Source of the DNA: a virus | Length of the DNA stretch: 46,422 nucleotides | Reading direction: 5' to 3' (one strand) | IMG/VR virus record: IMGVR_UViG_3300032462_000014 | Span: 1-46,422 of that record | In this document: piece by piece, positions 15,557 to 27,300 of the stretch | Layout of the letters: each line of letters opens with the position of its first letter | Position numbering within the stretch: the first letter of the stretch is position 1 | Notes under the pieces: generated by a model | What the model was told of the DNA's origin: nothing | Databases searched by the model: none | What the model saw: only the letters and a program-made list of their open reading frames with translations | Program-made: the position numbers and the translations under genes

Positions 15557-16350
15557 TTTAAAAATTGGTTTATTTTAGATTGGGCTTCTTCTTTTGATAC
15601 GGAAGAAGCAATTATATTTTGAGTTTTGTCTGATTGAAGAAATGATTGGAGATCTTTATTCAGTTTTTCTTTATTCTTTTCGTCTCTTAACTTTTCTTTA
15701 TCTGTTTTATCCCTCCCATCTCGGGGAATGAAGGGGTATATATAATTTTTTAAAATATCTTCTACAGACTTCATAGTTTCTTTTTTTCCTAAATTGGAAA
15801 CAGACACAAAATTGGAGAATGATTTTTTATATATAGGAAAGTTTTCTGAAACTTTTAACCATGTTTGGAGGATTGAGGAGGGAACTAAACTCCTATCTTT
15901 TCCTTTACTTTTTTCAAATCGATTTTGGTTTCTCTTTAGGGATGTTTCTAGGTCTGTATAGACATATAACATCATAACATCATATCCGGATTCTTGAAGT
16001 TTATTTTTTAATTCTAATGTTGGTTCTGATGATGAAGAGGTTCCGTCTAATATGAAAGACTCCTTGTTTGCTATTATTTTAGGCAATTGTTCTTGTTTGA
16101 GTTTTTTTGAAGCATTTTGCATGGCTTTCATAAATTTACTCCTATCTTTAGCACTGGTATCTTTTTGATTGAGTGAAAAATTTTCTATTTTGGATAAAGC
16201 TAAAATATTATCATCAACATTTAGTATAGTTAATCCTTTTAAATCCAAATCTTGTAAAATAGAACCTTTTCCTGAACCTGGAGCCCCCGCAAGAATGAGG
16301 GCTTTAGGATTGGAAAGGGATTCTTTTAAAAGCTGAATTAACGATATCAT
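15553..16350 (-). CDS. P-loop kinase (AAA_33/zeta-toxin-like)
   Basis: A 265-aa protein with the P-loop AGAPGSGKGS (K28), a DGTSSSSEPTLELKNKL region corresponding to the Walker B and acceptor side, and YVYTDLETSLKRNQNR, the lid arginine segment usual in AAA_33 kinases. The C-terminal 50 residues are lysine-rich and probably disordered. Its stop overlaps the start of the fusion protein (ATGA), so the two are co-translated. It could phosphorylate a nucleotide, an RNA end or a small molecule used by the fused phosphatase/transferase; this is inference. Confidence 0.82.
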   Translation of the reverse strand: MISLIQLLKESLSNPKALILAGAPGSGKGSILQDLDLKGLTILNVDDNILALSKIENFSLNQKDTSAKDRSKFMKAMQNASKKLKQEQLPKIIANKESFILDGTSSSSEPTLELKNKLQESGYDVMMLYVYTDLETSLKRNQNRFEKSKGKDRSLVPSSILQTWLKVSENFPIYKKSFSNFVSVSNLGKKETMKSVEDILKNYIYPFIPRDGRDKTDKEKLRDEKNKEKLNKDLQSFLQSDKTQNIIASSVSKEEAQSKINQFLK

Positions 16351-16363
16351 TGTTTATGGTTTT

Positions 16364-16377
16364 TGTTATAAATATAT
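16364..16377 (-). promoter_or_regulatory. Late-promoter-type motif
   Basis: The coding strand reads ATATATTTATAACAAAAA, upstream of the P-loop kinase gene at 16350. Confidence 0.5.
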
Positions 16378-16402
16378 TAAACAAATTGAGGATATATTAA
16401 AT

Positions 16403-17173
16403 TCAAGTAATCCTTTTAGCTGAAGTTTTGGAGCTGTTAGTAATAGGTTTTGGGTTTGGGTTTTCAAGGTCAAATAATTTCTTTACAGTTAAATAAATAT
16501 CAAAATTTTCTTCTTGTGATCTAGAAGATTCATACATTTCCCAACCTTTTCCTTGCATTTTACCTACCGAAGCCTTTCTTTTGTTAGAGTTTAACCATAA
16601 CACTCCTGATCTTTTGGGTTTTATACCATAACATTCCTCATAACATTGGCTGTAGGCTGAAGTTTGTAGATCATATGTTATTTGAAGGTGGTTTGAGGTT
16701 TTATAATCTATAATCCATAATTCATGATCTATTTCACATACCATATCGCAAGTTCCTGCTATTTTATATTTATCTGAAAATAAATGTACTTCTGTTTCTA
16801 TTAAAGTAGGTTTATATAATTCCCACCATTCAACAAACCTTATAAACATATTCCAGGAATCTATAGGATATTTTAACTCATCATTTTTTAATAAGGTTAA
16901 TTCTTCCCCATCCAAATATTTTTCTATCATCTCATGAACCTGGGTTCCTCTTTTTCCTGCTTCCTTTACTATATGATTAGCTGAATATCCTACTTTTTTT
17001 AACCAATCTTCAAAATATATTCCCTTTGGATAGTATGATAATATATGAGTAATACTAGGATAATATAAACCATTTCGTCTATAAAACCTTGAATCAGGCA
17101 TGGTTATTTGTTTAGAATCTGGGGAGATTTCTAATACCCTATTATAGGATTTTTTTATTAATTTACTTTTCAT
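16403..17173 (-). CDS. RecB/Cas4-like PD-(D/E)XK exonuclease
   Basis: A 256-aa nuclease. Motifs in order: RGTQVHEMIEKYL (His of the RecB-like first motif, about 75-88), AGTCDMVCEIDHELWIIDYKT (D and DxK catalytic site), and DLQTSAYSQCYEECYG, the QxxxY closing motif of PDDEXK_1/AddB-type enzymes. Such nucleases act in DNA end processing and recombination. The start overlaps the primase gene by 4 nt, giving a primase-nuclease pair driven from the early promoter at 18.13-18.16 kb. The C-terminus is short and basic. Confidence 0.85.
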   Translation of the reverse strand: MKSKLIKKSYNRVLEISPDSKQITMPDSRFYRRNGLYYPSITHILSYYPKGIYFEDWLKKVGYSANHIVKEAGKRGTQVHEMIEKYLDGEELTLLKNDELKYPIDSWNMFIRFVEWWELYKPTLIETEVHLFSDKYKIAGTCDMVCEIDHELWIIDYKTSNHLQITYDLQTSAYSQCYEECYGIKPKRSGVLWLNSNKRKASVGKMQGKGWEMYESSRSQEENFDIYLTVKKLFDLENPNPKPITNSSKTSAKRIT

Positions 17174-18120
17174 AGTATTTGTATCTGTCTTTTTAATAAC
17201 CCTGACATAGATAATGGGGGAGTTTTTTGTATTATATGGGTAAAATGACGAAAACCTAACTTAGATGGGTCTTTTTCATTTATGTCTACTATATATACTT
17301 CTTTACCCATTTTCATAAAATATTCAGCATGTACTAGACAATGTTTTAAAGCATCTTTATCTAGAGCCAAATATATTTGTTTTACATCAGAAGTAATTAT
17401 TTTTTTTATTAAGGAATCTTGGATTTTATTACTTAACAAAGGGATAGCATTTCTCTTAATAGCCATAGCATCAAAAAATCCTTCACATAATATTATAGGT
17501 AAATCCCAATTTATAAACAAATCGAAAGCTATAATATCTCTGGAAATCTTAGGGTTAAGATAAGGGAGAAATTTATTATTCATAAAGGATCTACCAGTAA
17601 AATAATTAAGTTCTCCTAGGGAGTTATATGAAGGGATAATTATTCTATTAGCATATTCCCCATATTCACAATATCCTATATTATGTTTATCAATATCCTC
17701 CTGAGTTATATTTCTTTCTTTTAGATAATTGAAAGCATGCCTCATTATTAAATCCCTAGGGGTTTTGAAATTTTTAAATTCTTTAGGGAGAGATAAAGAA
17801 TATTCTACCATATCCGGTAGAGAGGAATATAGGTTTGGTGATGATTTGGATGTTAGGTTTTTAAGCTCTAGCCTTAATTTCTTTTCTACTTTTAAGGATT
17901 TGAATAGATTTTCAATTTTAGTCCCTTTAAACCCATGTTTTAGAGAACCACATACCCAACAACTATATTGTCCTGTAGTAATATTTACTTCTAATTTATT
18001 CTTTATAGGATGGCAAAAGTTAGGACATTTAAATGAATAATTCCCTCCATTTTTCTTATATCCTGGACCTAATACTCTAGTTAATAAATTTAAAACAAGT
18101 TCTTCATTCATATAAGACAT
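17170..18120 (-). CDS. DNA primase (DnaG-like)
   Basis: A 316-aa protein with an N-terminal CHC2-like zinc site: C32, C36/H37, C54, C57 in FKCPNFCHP and YSCWVCGS. The central region has NIGYCEYGEYANRIIIPSYN, as in the DnaG core, and a TOPRIM fold: PIILCEGFFDAMAIKRNA (catalytic Glu) and IYLALDKDALKHC (DxD). It makes primers for lagging-strand synthesis. It is shorter than bacterial DnaG and has no helicase-interaction domain. It has a near-perfect early-type promoter 9 nt upstream of its ATG and is followed by the nuclease, both inserted within a structural-gene run. Confidence 0.9.
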   Translation of the reverse strand: MSYMNEELVLNLLTRVLGPGYKKNGGNYSFKCPNFCHPIKNKLEVNITTGQYSCWVCGSLKHGFKGTKIENLFKSLKVEKKLRLELKNLTSKSSPNLYSSLPDMVEYSLSLPKEFKNFKTPRDLIMRHAFNYLKERNITQEDIDKHNIGYCEYGEYANRIIIPSYNSLGELNYFTGRSFMNNKFLPYLNPKISRDIIAFDLFINWDLPIILCEGFFDAMAIKRNAIPLLSNKIQDSLIKKIITSDVKQIYLALDKDALKHCLVHAEYFMKMGKEVYIVDINEKDPSKLGFRHFTHIIQKTPPLSMSGLLKRQIQIL

Positions 18121-18128
18121 TTAATATT

Positions 18129-18160
18129 AAAATATAACATCAAAATTTAGGGAAAACAAA
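18129..18160 (-). promoter_or_regulatory. Early-type promoter P2 before primase
   Basis: Coding strand TTTGT (18160-18156), 19 nt, TATATTTT (18136-18129), with GATGT before the -10 box as in the other copies. It lies exactly between the GIY-YIG stop and the primase start. Confidence 0.7.
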
Positions 18161-18601
18161 TTATAGAATAATATCCCTGTAAAAGAATCTTCCTTGGATA
18201 GAATCATTATAATATTGTTCAGGATATTCTATAACTGAATTCGAAAATAAGGCTTTGTTTTCAAAATATGTTAATTGTTTTTTAGTATAATGGACTGAAA
18301 TGATGGTCTTTATTATATCATCCCCCTTTTCTATGTCTTTGAGAAGACCTTTATGAGAACCACAATAAGTTTTCCAATCAGATTCTTTTCTGTTTTGTTT
18401 GAATTTTATAGGGCGGCCTTTAGAACCTTGAAGTTCTTTAAGTTCTTTTTTCCCTAATTTCATTTTTCGGTTAAAAAATAGCACTTTCTTTCCTATATAA
18501 ATCTTACCATTAGATAGGTTTTTTATTTTATAAATAAACCCATAAACCTCTTCAGGGAAGTCCTCTATTGATTTAAAATTAACACCTTCAAATACCCACA
18601 T
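18161..18601 (-). CDS. GIY-YIG-like endonuclease/phage protein
   Basis: A 146-aa protein. The N-terminal half has YGFIYKIKNLSNGKIYIGKK, a GIY-YIG-type pair of strands (GFIYKI and IYIGKK), followed by a basic helix and by KTYCGSHKGLLKDIEKGDD, then QLTYFENKALF with a Glu in the usual metal position. Similar small proteins are found scattered in phage genomes. They are often assumed to be homing or free-standing nucleases, but this has not been shown for this type. It ends just before P2 and shares a TAATG-type junction with the preceding structural gene. Confidence 0.65.
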   Translation of the reverse strand: MWVFEGVNFKSIEDFPEEVYGFIYKIKNLSNGKIYIGKKVLFFNRKMKLGKKELKELQGSKGRPIKFKQNRKESDWKTYCGSHKGLLKDIEKGDDIIKTIISVHYTKKQLTYFENKALFSNSVIEYPEQYYNDSIQGRFFYRDIIL

Positions 18602-19527
18602 TATATGTCAAAGTTTATTATTATATTGGTATCTATGTCTTGAGATTTTGGTAAAGGTTGAGATAATTTACCTACGGCTATAAGTTCAGAATTTCTATTA
18701 TATAGCCCTATAGTAGTTATATAAGGTGAAAATGAAGAACCTGTAACAAAACCATAATACTCATTAGTATCATTAACTAGTAAAGAAGGATTCTGTGAGT
18801 AATTAAACTCATTAGCTCTTATTGAACATTGGTATTGGTTCTCATATAACGTAATTGTTGATGAAAAAGACATAGTAATAGCCTCTAAATACGAAGATGT
18901 ATTATATACTCTATCTCCTATCTCTCTACTGTTTATATTTCCTATAGGGAGAATTACTAAACCATGGGAATAAAAAATATTACCTGATTTAAGGTTGGAG
19001 CTTAAAGAATTTAAAACATTTCCCTCACCATCATCATACAGAGAACTAGAAGCTAAATTATTATCTATCAAAGCAAAGCTGGAAGGGACAATATTTTCTC
19101 CAAATAATCTTTGAGGAATAGAAACCACTGTTTGGTTATAGGTAGAAGATGATGAAAGAGTTCTAGATTGGGTTATATCTGTTTGTAAGTAATTATCATA
19201 TCTGGGAGCATTTACTTCACCATAATATTTGTCATCTTTAACAAAATATCCAGGTATTAATGAAGGTAAAGGAACTTCATCCCCTCTACTAGAAGACCTA
19301 TAATTGGAATAATATAATTGCTTTACTCCATTCCATAATGAATATTTATCATATTCTAAAGATAAACCTGAAGAACTAACCCCATAAGATCCCGGGTTTT
19401 CTATAGCGAAAATATTAATCCCCACATCACTCCCTGTAATCTCATTTCCGTAAAAAATGAATTCTTTATTTACTTCAAAGGGAGTTATAGTTACATCATT
19501 AGTATTGAATTGTTTATAAGCACTCAT
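18601..19527 (-). CDS. Tail/adhesin structural protein, paralog A
   Basis: A 308-aa protein rich in Ser, Tyr and Asn, typical of beta-rich phage fibre or baseplate proteins. The start is MSAYKQFNTNDVTITPF. The C-terminus, YITTIGLYNRNSELIAVGKL, is almost the same as in the next gene, YITTIGLYNSNQELLAVAKL, so the two are paralogs. The middle has a conserved EYNYSQNPS-like element, also shared. They belong to the late structural operon that continues from the 2067-aa protein. Confidence 0.75.
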   Translation of the reverse strand: MSAYKQFNTNDVTITPFEVNKEFIFYGNEITGSDVGINIFAIENPGSYGVSSSGLSLEYDKYSLWNGVKQLYYSNYRSSSRGDEVPLPSLIPGYFVKDDKYYGEVNAPRYDNYLQTDITQSRTLSSSSTYNQTVVSIPQRLFGENIVPSSFALIDNNLASSSLYDDGEGNVLNSLSSNLKSGNIFYSHGLVILPIGNINSREIGDRVYNTSSYLEAITMSFSSTITLYENQYQCSIRANEFNYSQNPSLLVNDTNEYYGFVTGSSFSPYITTIGLYNRNSELIAVGKLSQPLPKSQDIDTNIIINFDI

Positions 19528-19543
19528 CTAATGTTGTTGTAGG

Positions 19544-20557
19544 TTAAAATGTTAATTTCGCTCTAATCAATAGCTCTCTAGTAAAGTCTTTTAATAAAGG
19601 TCTTGAAAGTTTAGCTACGGCTAGAAGTTCTTGATTTGAATTATATAATCCTATGGTAGTTATATAAGTTTGAGGGTTGTCTATAAAAGAGTTATATAAT
19701 ATAGTTCCAGTTGAACCCGATATGAATGAAGGGTTTGTAGAGTAATTATATTCATTATTTCTACCTCTCACAAATATATAATCTGAAGATAATGTTTCTT
19801 TACTGTTAAGAGTAAATTCACCAGAGGCATTTAAGGCTTCATATAAAAGTTGAGGGTTATTATTGTTAGTATTTGAATTTCTCAAAGTACTTAAACCAAC
19901 ACCTCCGGCGGCAATAGAACCATTTAAAGCTTCTCCACTTAATATAATTAAGCCTACATCTGGTAATAACCAACCGTAAGAACCTGAATTTATAGTCCAA
20001 CCATTATTATTAACTCCAGTATAAATTGTTCCTGATGATCCCGATACTATATTATATCTTCTTCCCGCGTCTGTAAATACAGCACTTCCATTGAGAGAGC
20101 TATCATCTGTAAGAGATATTTCATTTGCGGAACCAGAGAGTTTTAATGTCATGGTTCCGGGTAATATTGATTCTTTGTATCCTGCTCTCTCTATGGGTAA
20201 AGCATAAAAATATCCAGATGTTTGGTTTCCAAATACAAAGCTAGAATTTTCATCCCCTAAGACTAAGGTTCTATATTGACCATAATTGGTTTTTGAAGGG
20301 GAAGCCCCATTAACTGCGGCGTTATAAAGACTACTTCCACTACCCTGAGAATCACAATAAGCTATACTAAATTGGCTTAATCCTTCTGTTCCTACTGTAG
20401 CATAAATGTTATAGTAGAATCTTCCGGTATTACTAGCCTCCTGAGTGGAGGATGTAAAGAATGAAGTTAATGTTGGGGAGTTTCCCTCCCATACTGTTGT
20501 AGTTATAGGTTCAGAGGCTATTAATAAATCTCTAGGGTCAAATTGGGTAAATGCCAT
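19544..20557 (-). CDS. Tail/adhesin structural protein, paralog B
   Basis: A 337-aa Ser/Asn/Tyr-rich protein, starting MAFTQFDPRDLLIASEP. It shares the ending YITTIGLYNSNQELLAVAKL and the NEYNYSTNPSFISGS segment with the neighbouring 308-aa protein. The remainder has diverged, as usual for exposed adhesin parts. No catalytic motif. Probably part of the distal tail or a fibre-associated component. Confidence 0.75.
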   Translation of the reverse strand: MAFTQFDPRDLLIASEPITTTVWEGNSPTLTSFFTSSTQEASNTGRFYYNIYATVGTEGLSQFSIAYCDSQGSGSSLYNAAVNGASPSKTNYGQYRTLVLGDENSSFVFGNQTSGYFYALPIERAGYKESILPGTMTLKLSGSANEISLTDDSSLNGSAVFTDAGRRYNIVSGSSGTIYTGVNNNGWTINSGSYGWLLPDVGLIILSGEALNGSIAAGGVGLSTLRNSNTNNNNPQLLYEALNASGEFTLNSKETLSSDYIFVRGRNNEYNYSTNPSFISGSTGTILYNSFIDNPQTYITTIGLYNSNQELLAVAKLSRPLLKDFTRELLIRAKLTF

Positions 20558-20575
20558 ATTGTTATTTGTTTTTTA

Positions 20576-21259
20576 TTATGAAACTGTTTGGGTTGTGATT
20601 TTAGATATAGTAATTGGGATTTGAAGTCTAGCCCCACTATCTCTACCTATTACAGTTAAAGTACTATATAAAGAAGTGTCACTCCCAAATAAACTATTAA
20701 CCCCAGTAGCTATAAGAGTTAAAGAAGTTCCTATAACAGCTCTAGAAATATTAGTTCCTATGGTTGATGAAGATTGGATTTGAGAATTATCCGTGGCTTT
20801 TCTTCCTATATTAACTCCTGTTCCTGTGATAGTGCTAAATAATCTAGCGTCTCCTACTATAAATTGATATCCTGAAGATTCATGAGTTGAATTATTTCCT
20901 AAATATGAAAGTGTTTGAGGTGTAATAGTTTTTTCTGAAGTTTGGAGCATAGTAATATTACCCTGACCAATAGATAAAGTAGGCATTTTTGAAGTCCCTC
21001 TAGGTAAAGTAGTAAGTTTATACTTCATTATCTGATTCTCATCGGGGAATGCTTCCAATAAAGGCATATTTTCTATGGCTTCTCCATAATATGCTGATCC
21101 TGAGGGATGTGTAGGGTTGAATAGAGTATAGTCTATTTCATCATCTGATAATGCGAATTGAGTAATTTTAAAAGTTCCATCACCTCTAGCCAGAAGTTCT
21201 CTTCCTTTTTTTGTTAATATCGCGTCTACAGTTATGAGTTGATTGTTAAGATAGCCCAT
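20576..21259 (-). CDS. Virion structural protein, conserved in marine T4-like phages
   Basis: A 227-aa protein. The N-terminus MGYLNNQLITVDAILTKKGR continues into GDGTFKITQFALSDDEIDY, a combination often seen in structural proteins of marine T4-like phages next to the large fibre or LamG gene. The rest is beta-rich with no catalytic motif. It has a late-type motif 23-36 nt upstream and starts the block of three small tail proteins. Confidence 0.8.
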   Translation of the reverse strand: MGYLNNQLITVDAILTKKGRELLARGDGTFKITQFALSDDEIDYTLFNPTHPSGSAYYGEAIENMPLLEAFPDENQIMKYKLTTLPRGTSKMPTLSIGQGNITMLQTSEKTITPQTLSYLGNNSTHESSGYQFIVGDARLFSTITGTGVNIGRKATDNSQIQSSSTIGTNISRAVIGTSLTLIATGVNSLFGSDTSLYSTLTVIGRDSGARLQIPITISKITTQTVS

Positions 21260-21281
21260 GAATTTTTTATTTAATTGTTAA

Positions 21282-21295
21282 TTTATTATAAATAT
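21282..21295 (-). promoter_or_regulatory. Late-promoter-type motif
   Basis: The coding strand reads GCATATTTATAATAAAT upstream of the 227-aa structural gene. Confidence 0.55.
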
Positions 21296-21310
21296 GCGTT
21301 TTTGTTTTTT

Positions 21311-24300
21311 TCAACCAAATGAATTTTTCTCTTTTAATATATCAATTAAACCTTGTATATTATTCTTTTGTGTTATAGAGAAATCATTTGGTATTATAAA
21401 TCCTCCCCCTGTTATATTATTATTACCTAATACTCCTTGGGGGGGTGTTTGGTATATTATTATTCTATTATCTTTTTCTTCTCTTCTTCTGATAATAATG
21501 TTATCTATTTCCCCATTTGCTATGTTTAAGGTTGAAGGATCAGGAGATACATTTATTTTATTGAATAAGGAAGAAGAATGTATAGTGTTTGTAGGGTTGG
21601 TAGGGCTGGAACCTGAATATTGGTATAGAGATCCTACCCCATCTTCACTTGATACTGAAGTTACTATGAATTCTTGAGTTATATGAGGCTGTTTAGCGCT
21701 CCCCCCCATTGGGAGATAAGTAATTTGTATTTCATCATTCTGTTTTATGATAAAAGGTAAAAGTTGGGTAGAATATCCAGCAATACTAGAAGAAGAAAAA
21801 TTAAAGGTATGATAATTTTTATAATCCCCTTTTGAAGTTGAGAGAGATAATGAACTGTTTATAGGAAAACCTAATATATACCCTTCACCTAAAGAATAAG
21901 TTGTAGGTTGGTTTAACTCTAATACTGTATTAATAGAATTGATTAGACCTAATCCTGGACCATAAAAACTACATACTTCTCCTGTGGTGATATTTAATGA
22001 TTGAGATACTTTTATATTACTTCCCCCTAATATAAAGCTATTGCTTGAGGTTATTAATAAGGGACCGTAAACTGTATTACCTATGGTATAACTTAATTCA
22101 AATCTATAAGTTTCTTGGAAGGATGAAGTCGTAAAGGACATTGCAGGGCTTGAATTAGGGAAATTATTAGGGGAAGGACCATATAGTCCTGTAGTAGTAG
22201 CCCCAATAATGTTATACTGTATTCCCCCTTGGAAAATTTTAGATTTTTTCTCTTTTAAAGTACTATAATTAATACTACTTGATATGTTAGAATCATATAA
22301 AATTAAAGAATCTCTATTTTTCTCAAACGCGCTGCTTACTATTTGCAAGAAATCTGAATTCCCTTTTGTTTTTAATGTAGGTGTGTTTATTTTAAAATTT
22401 GTAACGTTTATATCTTCTTGTGGTGATTCTATTAGGGTATCGATTTCAAAAATATAAGTTCCTTCTAGAGCTAAATTTGAATATGAACTTTTAAAGTGAG
22501 CAAAATATCTAGGGTAGGAATTTATAACAGATTCATTTCCATAAGAAACATCTCCATCCCAACTTCCACTATCACCATTTATAAAGGAGATTGATGAAGA
22601 TCGGGGGGTATAATAATTATAATTTACACTTTTAAGCTTAGACCCTAAATATCGAGGTTGGGTGAAGGACTTCTGATGATAGTTACTATCTGGAGTCTCT
22701 ACTCTAGAGGCTTTATTTTGTTTTATGAGATTTAGGTTAGAAGGAAGATGCATACCCGATTGATATTCTATAGATTGGATATGTTTACTTTTTCTTATCC
22801 CTTCATCATTATTAAGGAGGGCGTTGAAGTCTGAATTTGAAAATATAAAGTCTGAAGGAAGAATAGGAGAGAAGTTATAAAGCACGTTGGATGTTGTGGT
22901 TAAAGAGAAATCTGAAGATCCACTGTTTATTCTTCCATCAATATTATATTGGAAATATGTATTAGTATCGTCTGTGCTTTCTCCTTGGGATTCTATTAAA
23001 TTATATTCATTATTTATGATAGATCCAGATAAGTTATATACCCCTTGAGATTGAGGGGTTCCATTATAATCTAAAGTTATTTGAAAGGTAGGGTTATTTG
23101 CTAAAGTATTAATATTATTAATAGTATCTCCCCCATTAAGACTTAACCTATTGAATATGAAAGAGGTAGGGATCCATTTAGCTATATCACTCCCTGAATT
23201 AAAGTATGTTAGGGGGTACATATTTACACTCGCCGTCCCTATATTATATATATTTTTAATATGGAAATCTCTTTGGGTTTTAAATGATCCTAAATATAAA
23301 GTTTTGGAGGCAAAACCACCTGAAGGAGTAACCAAACTAAAACTTGATCTGAAAAGTCTTCTATCTTTTTGATATTTGAATATTCTGTATTGTTTCGTAT
23401 TTTGAACCCATAATTTATCATCTGTTGGGATGCCTAATAAGGAAGATGCTATTTTACCTGAAGAGGGGGTTCCCGGGAGGTAGGGGTCTACATTTCCTGT
23501 TTCTAAATCAAAATAAAAATAAGGTGCTCTTACATTTTGGGGGTATTTCTTTTCATTAGGGTATAAATAATCCCCCCATCCGGGAATTGTAGGGTTATCT
23601 CTTCCATCTAGAGTTTCAGGTTTGTTTTTTGTCCAAAGAGCTATTGAAGCTAAAGAATAAGTAGGGGCGGTGCGTGCTAAATATAAAGATAGTATTACAG
23701 CATCTGTTTCTGGTGGGGGATTATTTGTCATTAATTCTTCTATCTCTAAAGCTGACGTATAATCACTACTCACGTAATAATGGATATCTACTGAATATGA
23801 AGGGTAATTTATACTTGAAGTTATTAGAGTATGATAGAATATAGGTTCACCTTTAAAGGAAGAATATGGGTTATTAAAGAGAGATTGGGTTGTTATAGGA
23901 AGTTCAGTTCCTTCATATTCTCCATTATAAAATTCTTTTTGTGTATCTTCAATTTTTTCTATTATTCCTATAGGCGTATGTTGGGATGAAGTATAAGATT
24001 GATTAAATGAAGGATTATTATAAGGATTTAATACCCCCCCAGGGCCTTCAGTAAAGGAATAAATTTCTGTAGGAGGGATTGAGGCTGTTATTTCAATATT
24101 TTTAAATGATATAGATTCATTCATCGATGAAGACGAATTAGTTGCCACCTTAGTATTTATAGTAAATTGGGTGGGGTGGACTCTATTTCTTTCTAATAAA
24201 TGTTGTTTAATTATTATACCAGTATTAACTTTAGTTCTGGCGGGGGTATAGGCTTTTATTGAAGAAAATAAGGAATTATCATAATATTTGATAAGACGTA

Positions 24301-27300
24301 TATAGTCCTGTAAATTACCTTTTGAGTATTTTTTAAAGTATTCCTTGGCTATTACTCTAAGTTGAGGGTAAAATACTGAACCTGTAGTCATGAATCTAGG
24401 ATCTCCTAAAGTATCTGATATAAAGTTATATCCAAGAGATTGGATAATATCATCATTCACTTCATCTTGAGGGGAGAATCCTACCTCTAACATCGTTGTA
24501 TCTTCTACATAACTCCTACTTACTTGATAATCTTGTTGTATAGAAGTTTCTCTAGATAATAGATTTCCATAATATGGATTATTCTTTATTTGGATTTTAT
24601 TTGAAATCTTATTATTAACCCCAGAAGAAGGTTGGTTCATAAAATAAACCTCAACATTAGAAGTACTTAAATCCCCACTAGAAGTTAATTCTGAAGTTAA
24701 TGAATACCCTGATGTTACTACTCCATCATATATGAAAGAGCCTGTAATTAAAGAAGGAACTTCATTATATGTAGAAGGATGTGATGAAGAATAGTATGTA
24801 GTACTAACCCCTGAAGGTAAAGTGAATTTAGTTTCAAGTTCGTTTCCTAAAGGGGCTCTAAAAGCCAACATATCAAAAGAACTTTCTGGACCTGTAACAG
24901 AATTACCTTCTATAGATTCAGGGTTCATTACAAAACTATTAAAAGAATTTCCGTTCAGAGGTTTTGTGTAATATCTAAGTTCTTGGAAAGATCCTGTGAA
25001 TTGTACCCCTGAGACATTTAATATTTTAGTAGTACCTTTTATTTGAGTACCATCTTTCCCTCCACCTAACAATAAACCTACACCAGCACCAGAAGATGTA
25101 GATTCAAACATGGTATTATATAATTGAGCCCCCGCATCAGAACTACCTGTAATTATGAAACTAGCAGAAGCTTGGAATCCTAAAGAATTTCCATCAGAAC
25201 CATTATATTGTTTATTTTTAGCATATAAAGTATAAGTAATATCATTAGCACTACCTTTAGTAGTAGCTCCTTCTCGTTTCAATAATACACTCCACCATCC
25301 CTTATCGAAGAAGGGTAAATAAATATCATCACTTTCTATAAAATTCCCACTATTATCCCCTAATACAAAATTTAAAGTTCCATATTCACCGTAAGGGTTT
25401 GAACCTGTACCTTGATAGTTCCCTAAAGATTGAGTTGCATAATTTAAAGTTATACCAAAACCACATCCATCAGAAGTTGAAGAATTTAAGTTAGATATTA
25501 AAGATTGAGTGAAATGAGATTCATCAGGAATTCCTAAAGTTTGAAATCTAAAAGCTATAGATGAAGGTACATTTCTTTCCCCTTTAAGGAATGAACTATA
25601 AGTTTCTTCCCATGGGGTTATTAAAGTATAATATGAAGCATTAGAATTAGTTTTAAAAGCATAACTAAATCTGTTATACCAATCATCATAATCATTGTCA
25701 TTATCTTTATTCTTACCTCCGAATTCATTTATTCTAAGAATAGTATTAGGTATTCCCCAAACGTTTATAAGCTGTCTTAACCCCGAAATTGTACCTTTTT
25801 TCTTTATTAAATATGAAAGGTTATGATAAAGACGTTTTAAAATTTCTTTATTTATTTTATCTAAAGCGTAAGGAAATGATTGGATTATATTAGGGGTACT
25901 TCCACTTACATTTACGGCTATATAATCATTTATAAATTCACTCCCCGTGGAGGGGGCATAATATCCATCATTTTCCCCTATTAACCCTATGAAATTATCT
26001 GTATTTTTTGATGTGACTGAAGTAAATCCTAAACTGTCTATAGCATCTTTTATTAACCCTAAAGGAAGACCTTGGTCTAGATTGTTAGTTGTATTATATC
26101 TTTCACTTAAAGCTTTAGTATACATCCAAACTTCATCAAAATGTTGACCTACCATATTAGAAAATTCTATATATTGGTTATTGTCATCATTGTCTCTTAT
26201 AAATTCTGGTATTGTATAATATAACCAGTTTTGGTTTTTATTATCATAAAGAGATGCTGATAAAATATATCCTCCATAATATTGATGGTTTTCTATATCA
26301 TTTCCCATCCAGGTTAACACTTGGGTACTTCCTGTATTTAAAAGAGTATAGGGGTAATTAGACCCAGTTTTAGGATATGAAAATGAAGAACTGTTATAAT
26401 ATTGATAGTATTCAAAATCATCAAAGTTCTTTATAGTATTTTCTATCCTAGAATAAAAAGAATTTATTGTAGGAGAAGAGGAAGTTGTTGAGGTTAATAG
26501 GCTAATTTGATCCTCCCAACCTTGTATATTTGATACTTTTTTATAAAAATTATTTATTCTTGATTTAGCAGAAGAAAAGTTAACAAACTCATTGAAAGTA
26601 CCATATGAATAATTAGGGGTGATTTTAACCCCCTCATCTTTTAATATTTTTAAGAGGTTGAATTTTGAAGCTGAAGAATTGGTTTCCATCAAATCATTTT
26701 CTGATTTCAATTCAGTTGATGGGTTCTGTTTAGCTTTGAAATCAAGGTTTGTGTTTGGGCCTTGTAAATATGTTATATTTTTTCGTTGTGAGGGGTCTGT
26801 AGATAGAAATGTAACTTCATAAGCTTTACTCTCACCTACTTTTATAACTACATTAAGTTCATCTTTAACATTATAGTTTGAGGGAAGGGGTTGGTATAAT
26901 TTAACTATAACTTTCCCATCATCTTCATTTCCTACATAATCTATATTAATACCTATAGAATAATTATTATCCCCTAAATTAAGATAAAACTCATCAAAAT
27001 AAGGACTTAAACCTTTTAAAACTTGGGAACCAGATTGAATATTTTCTAATTCTTCCTTCAGGGTTTTTACTAAAGGAATTATATTCTTTGAATTTATATA
27101 ATTACTCTTTAAAGATACCTCTGTTCTATCCGAAGATATTTCGTTTATATAATATTTTTTGTCTTGAGATGATCCTAATTTATATTTAATGAAATTATAA
27201 ACCCCATAAAGTTTACCTCTATCGAATCCCAATCTAGATAAATCATAGTCAGGAGATACTATTATAGAATTGGTATTGGTTTTTCCCTTTATGCTAGTAT

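Noticed and set aside
21294-21677. Plus-strand frame of 127 codons
   Set aside because: Lies antisense to the end of the 2067-aa adhesin gene and starts within the late-type motif; its hydrophobic content is the usual mirror of Asn/Lys-rich coding sequence.
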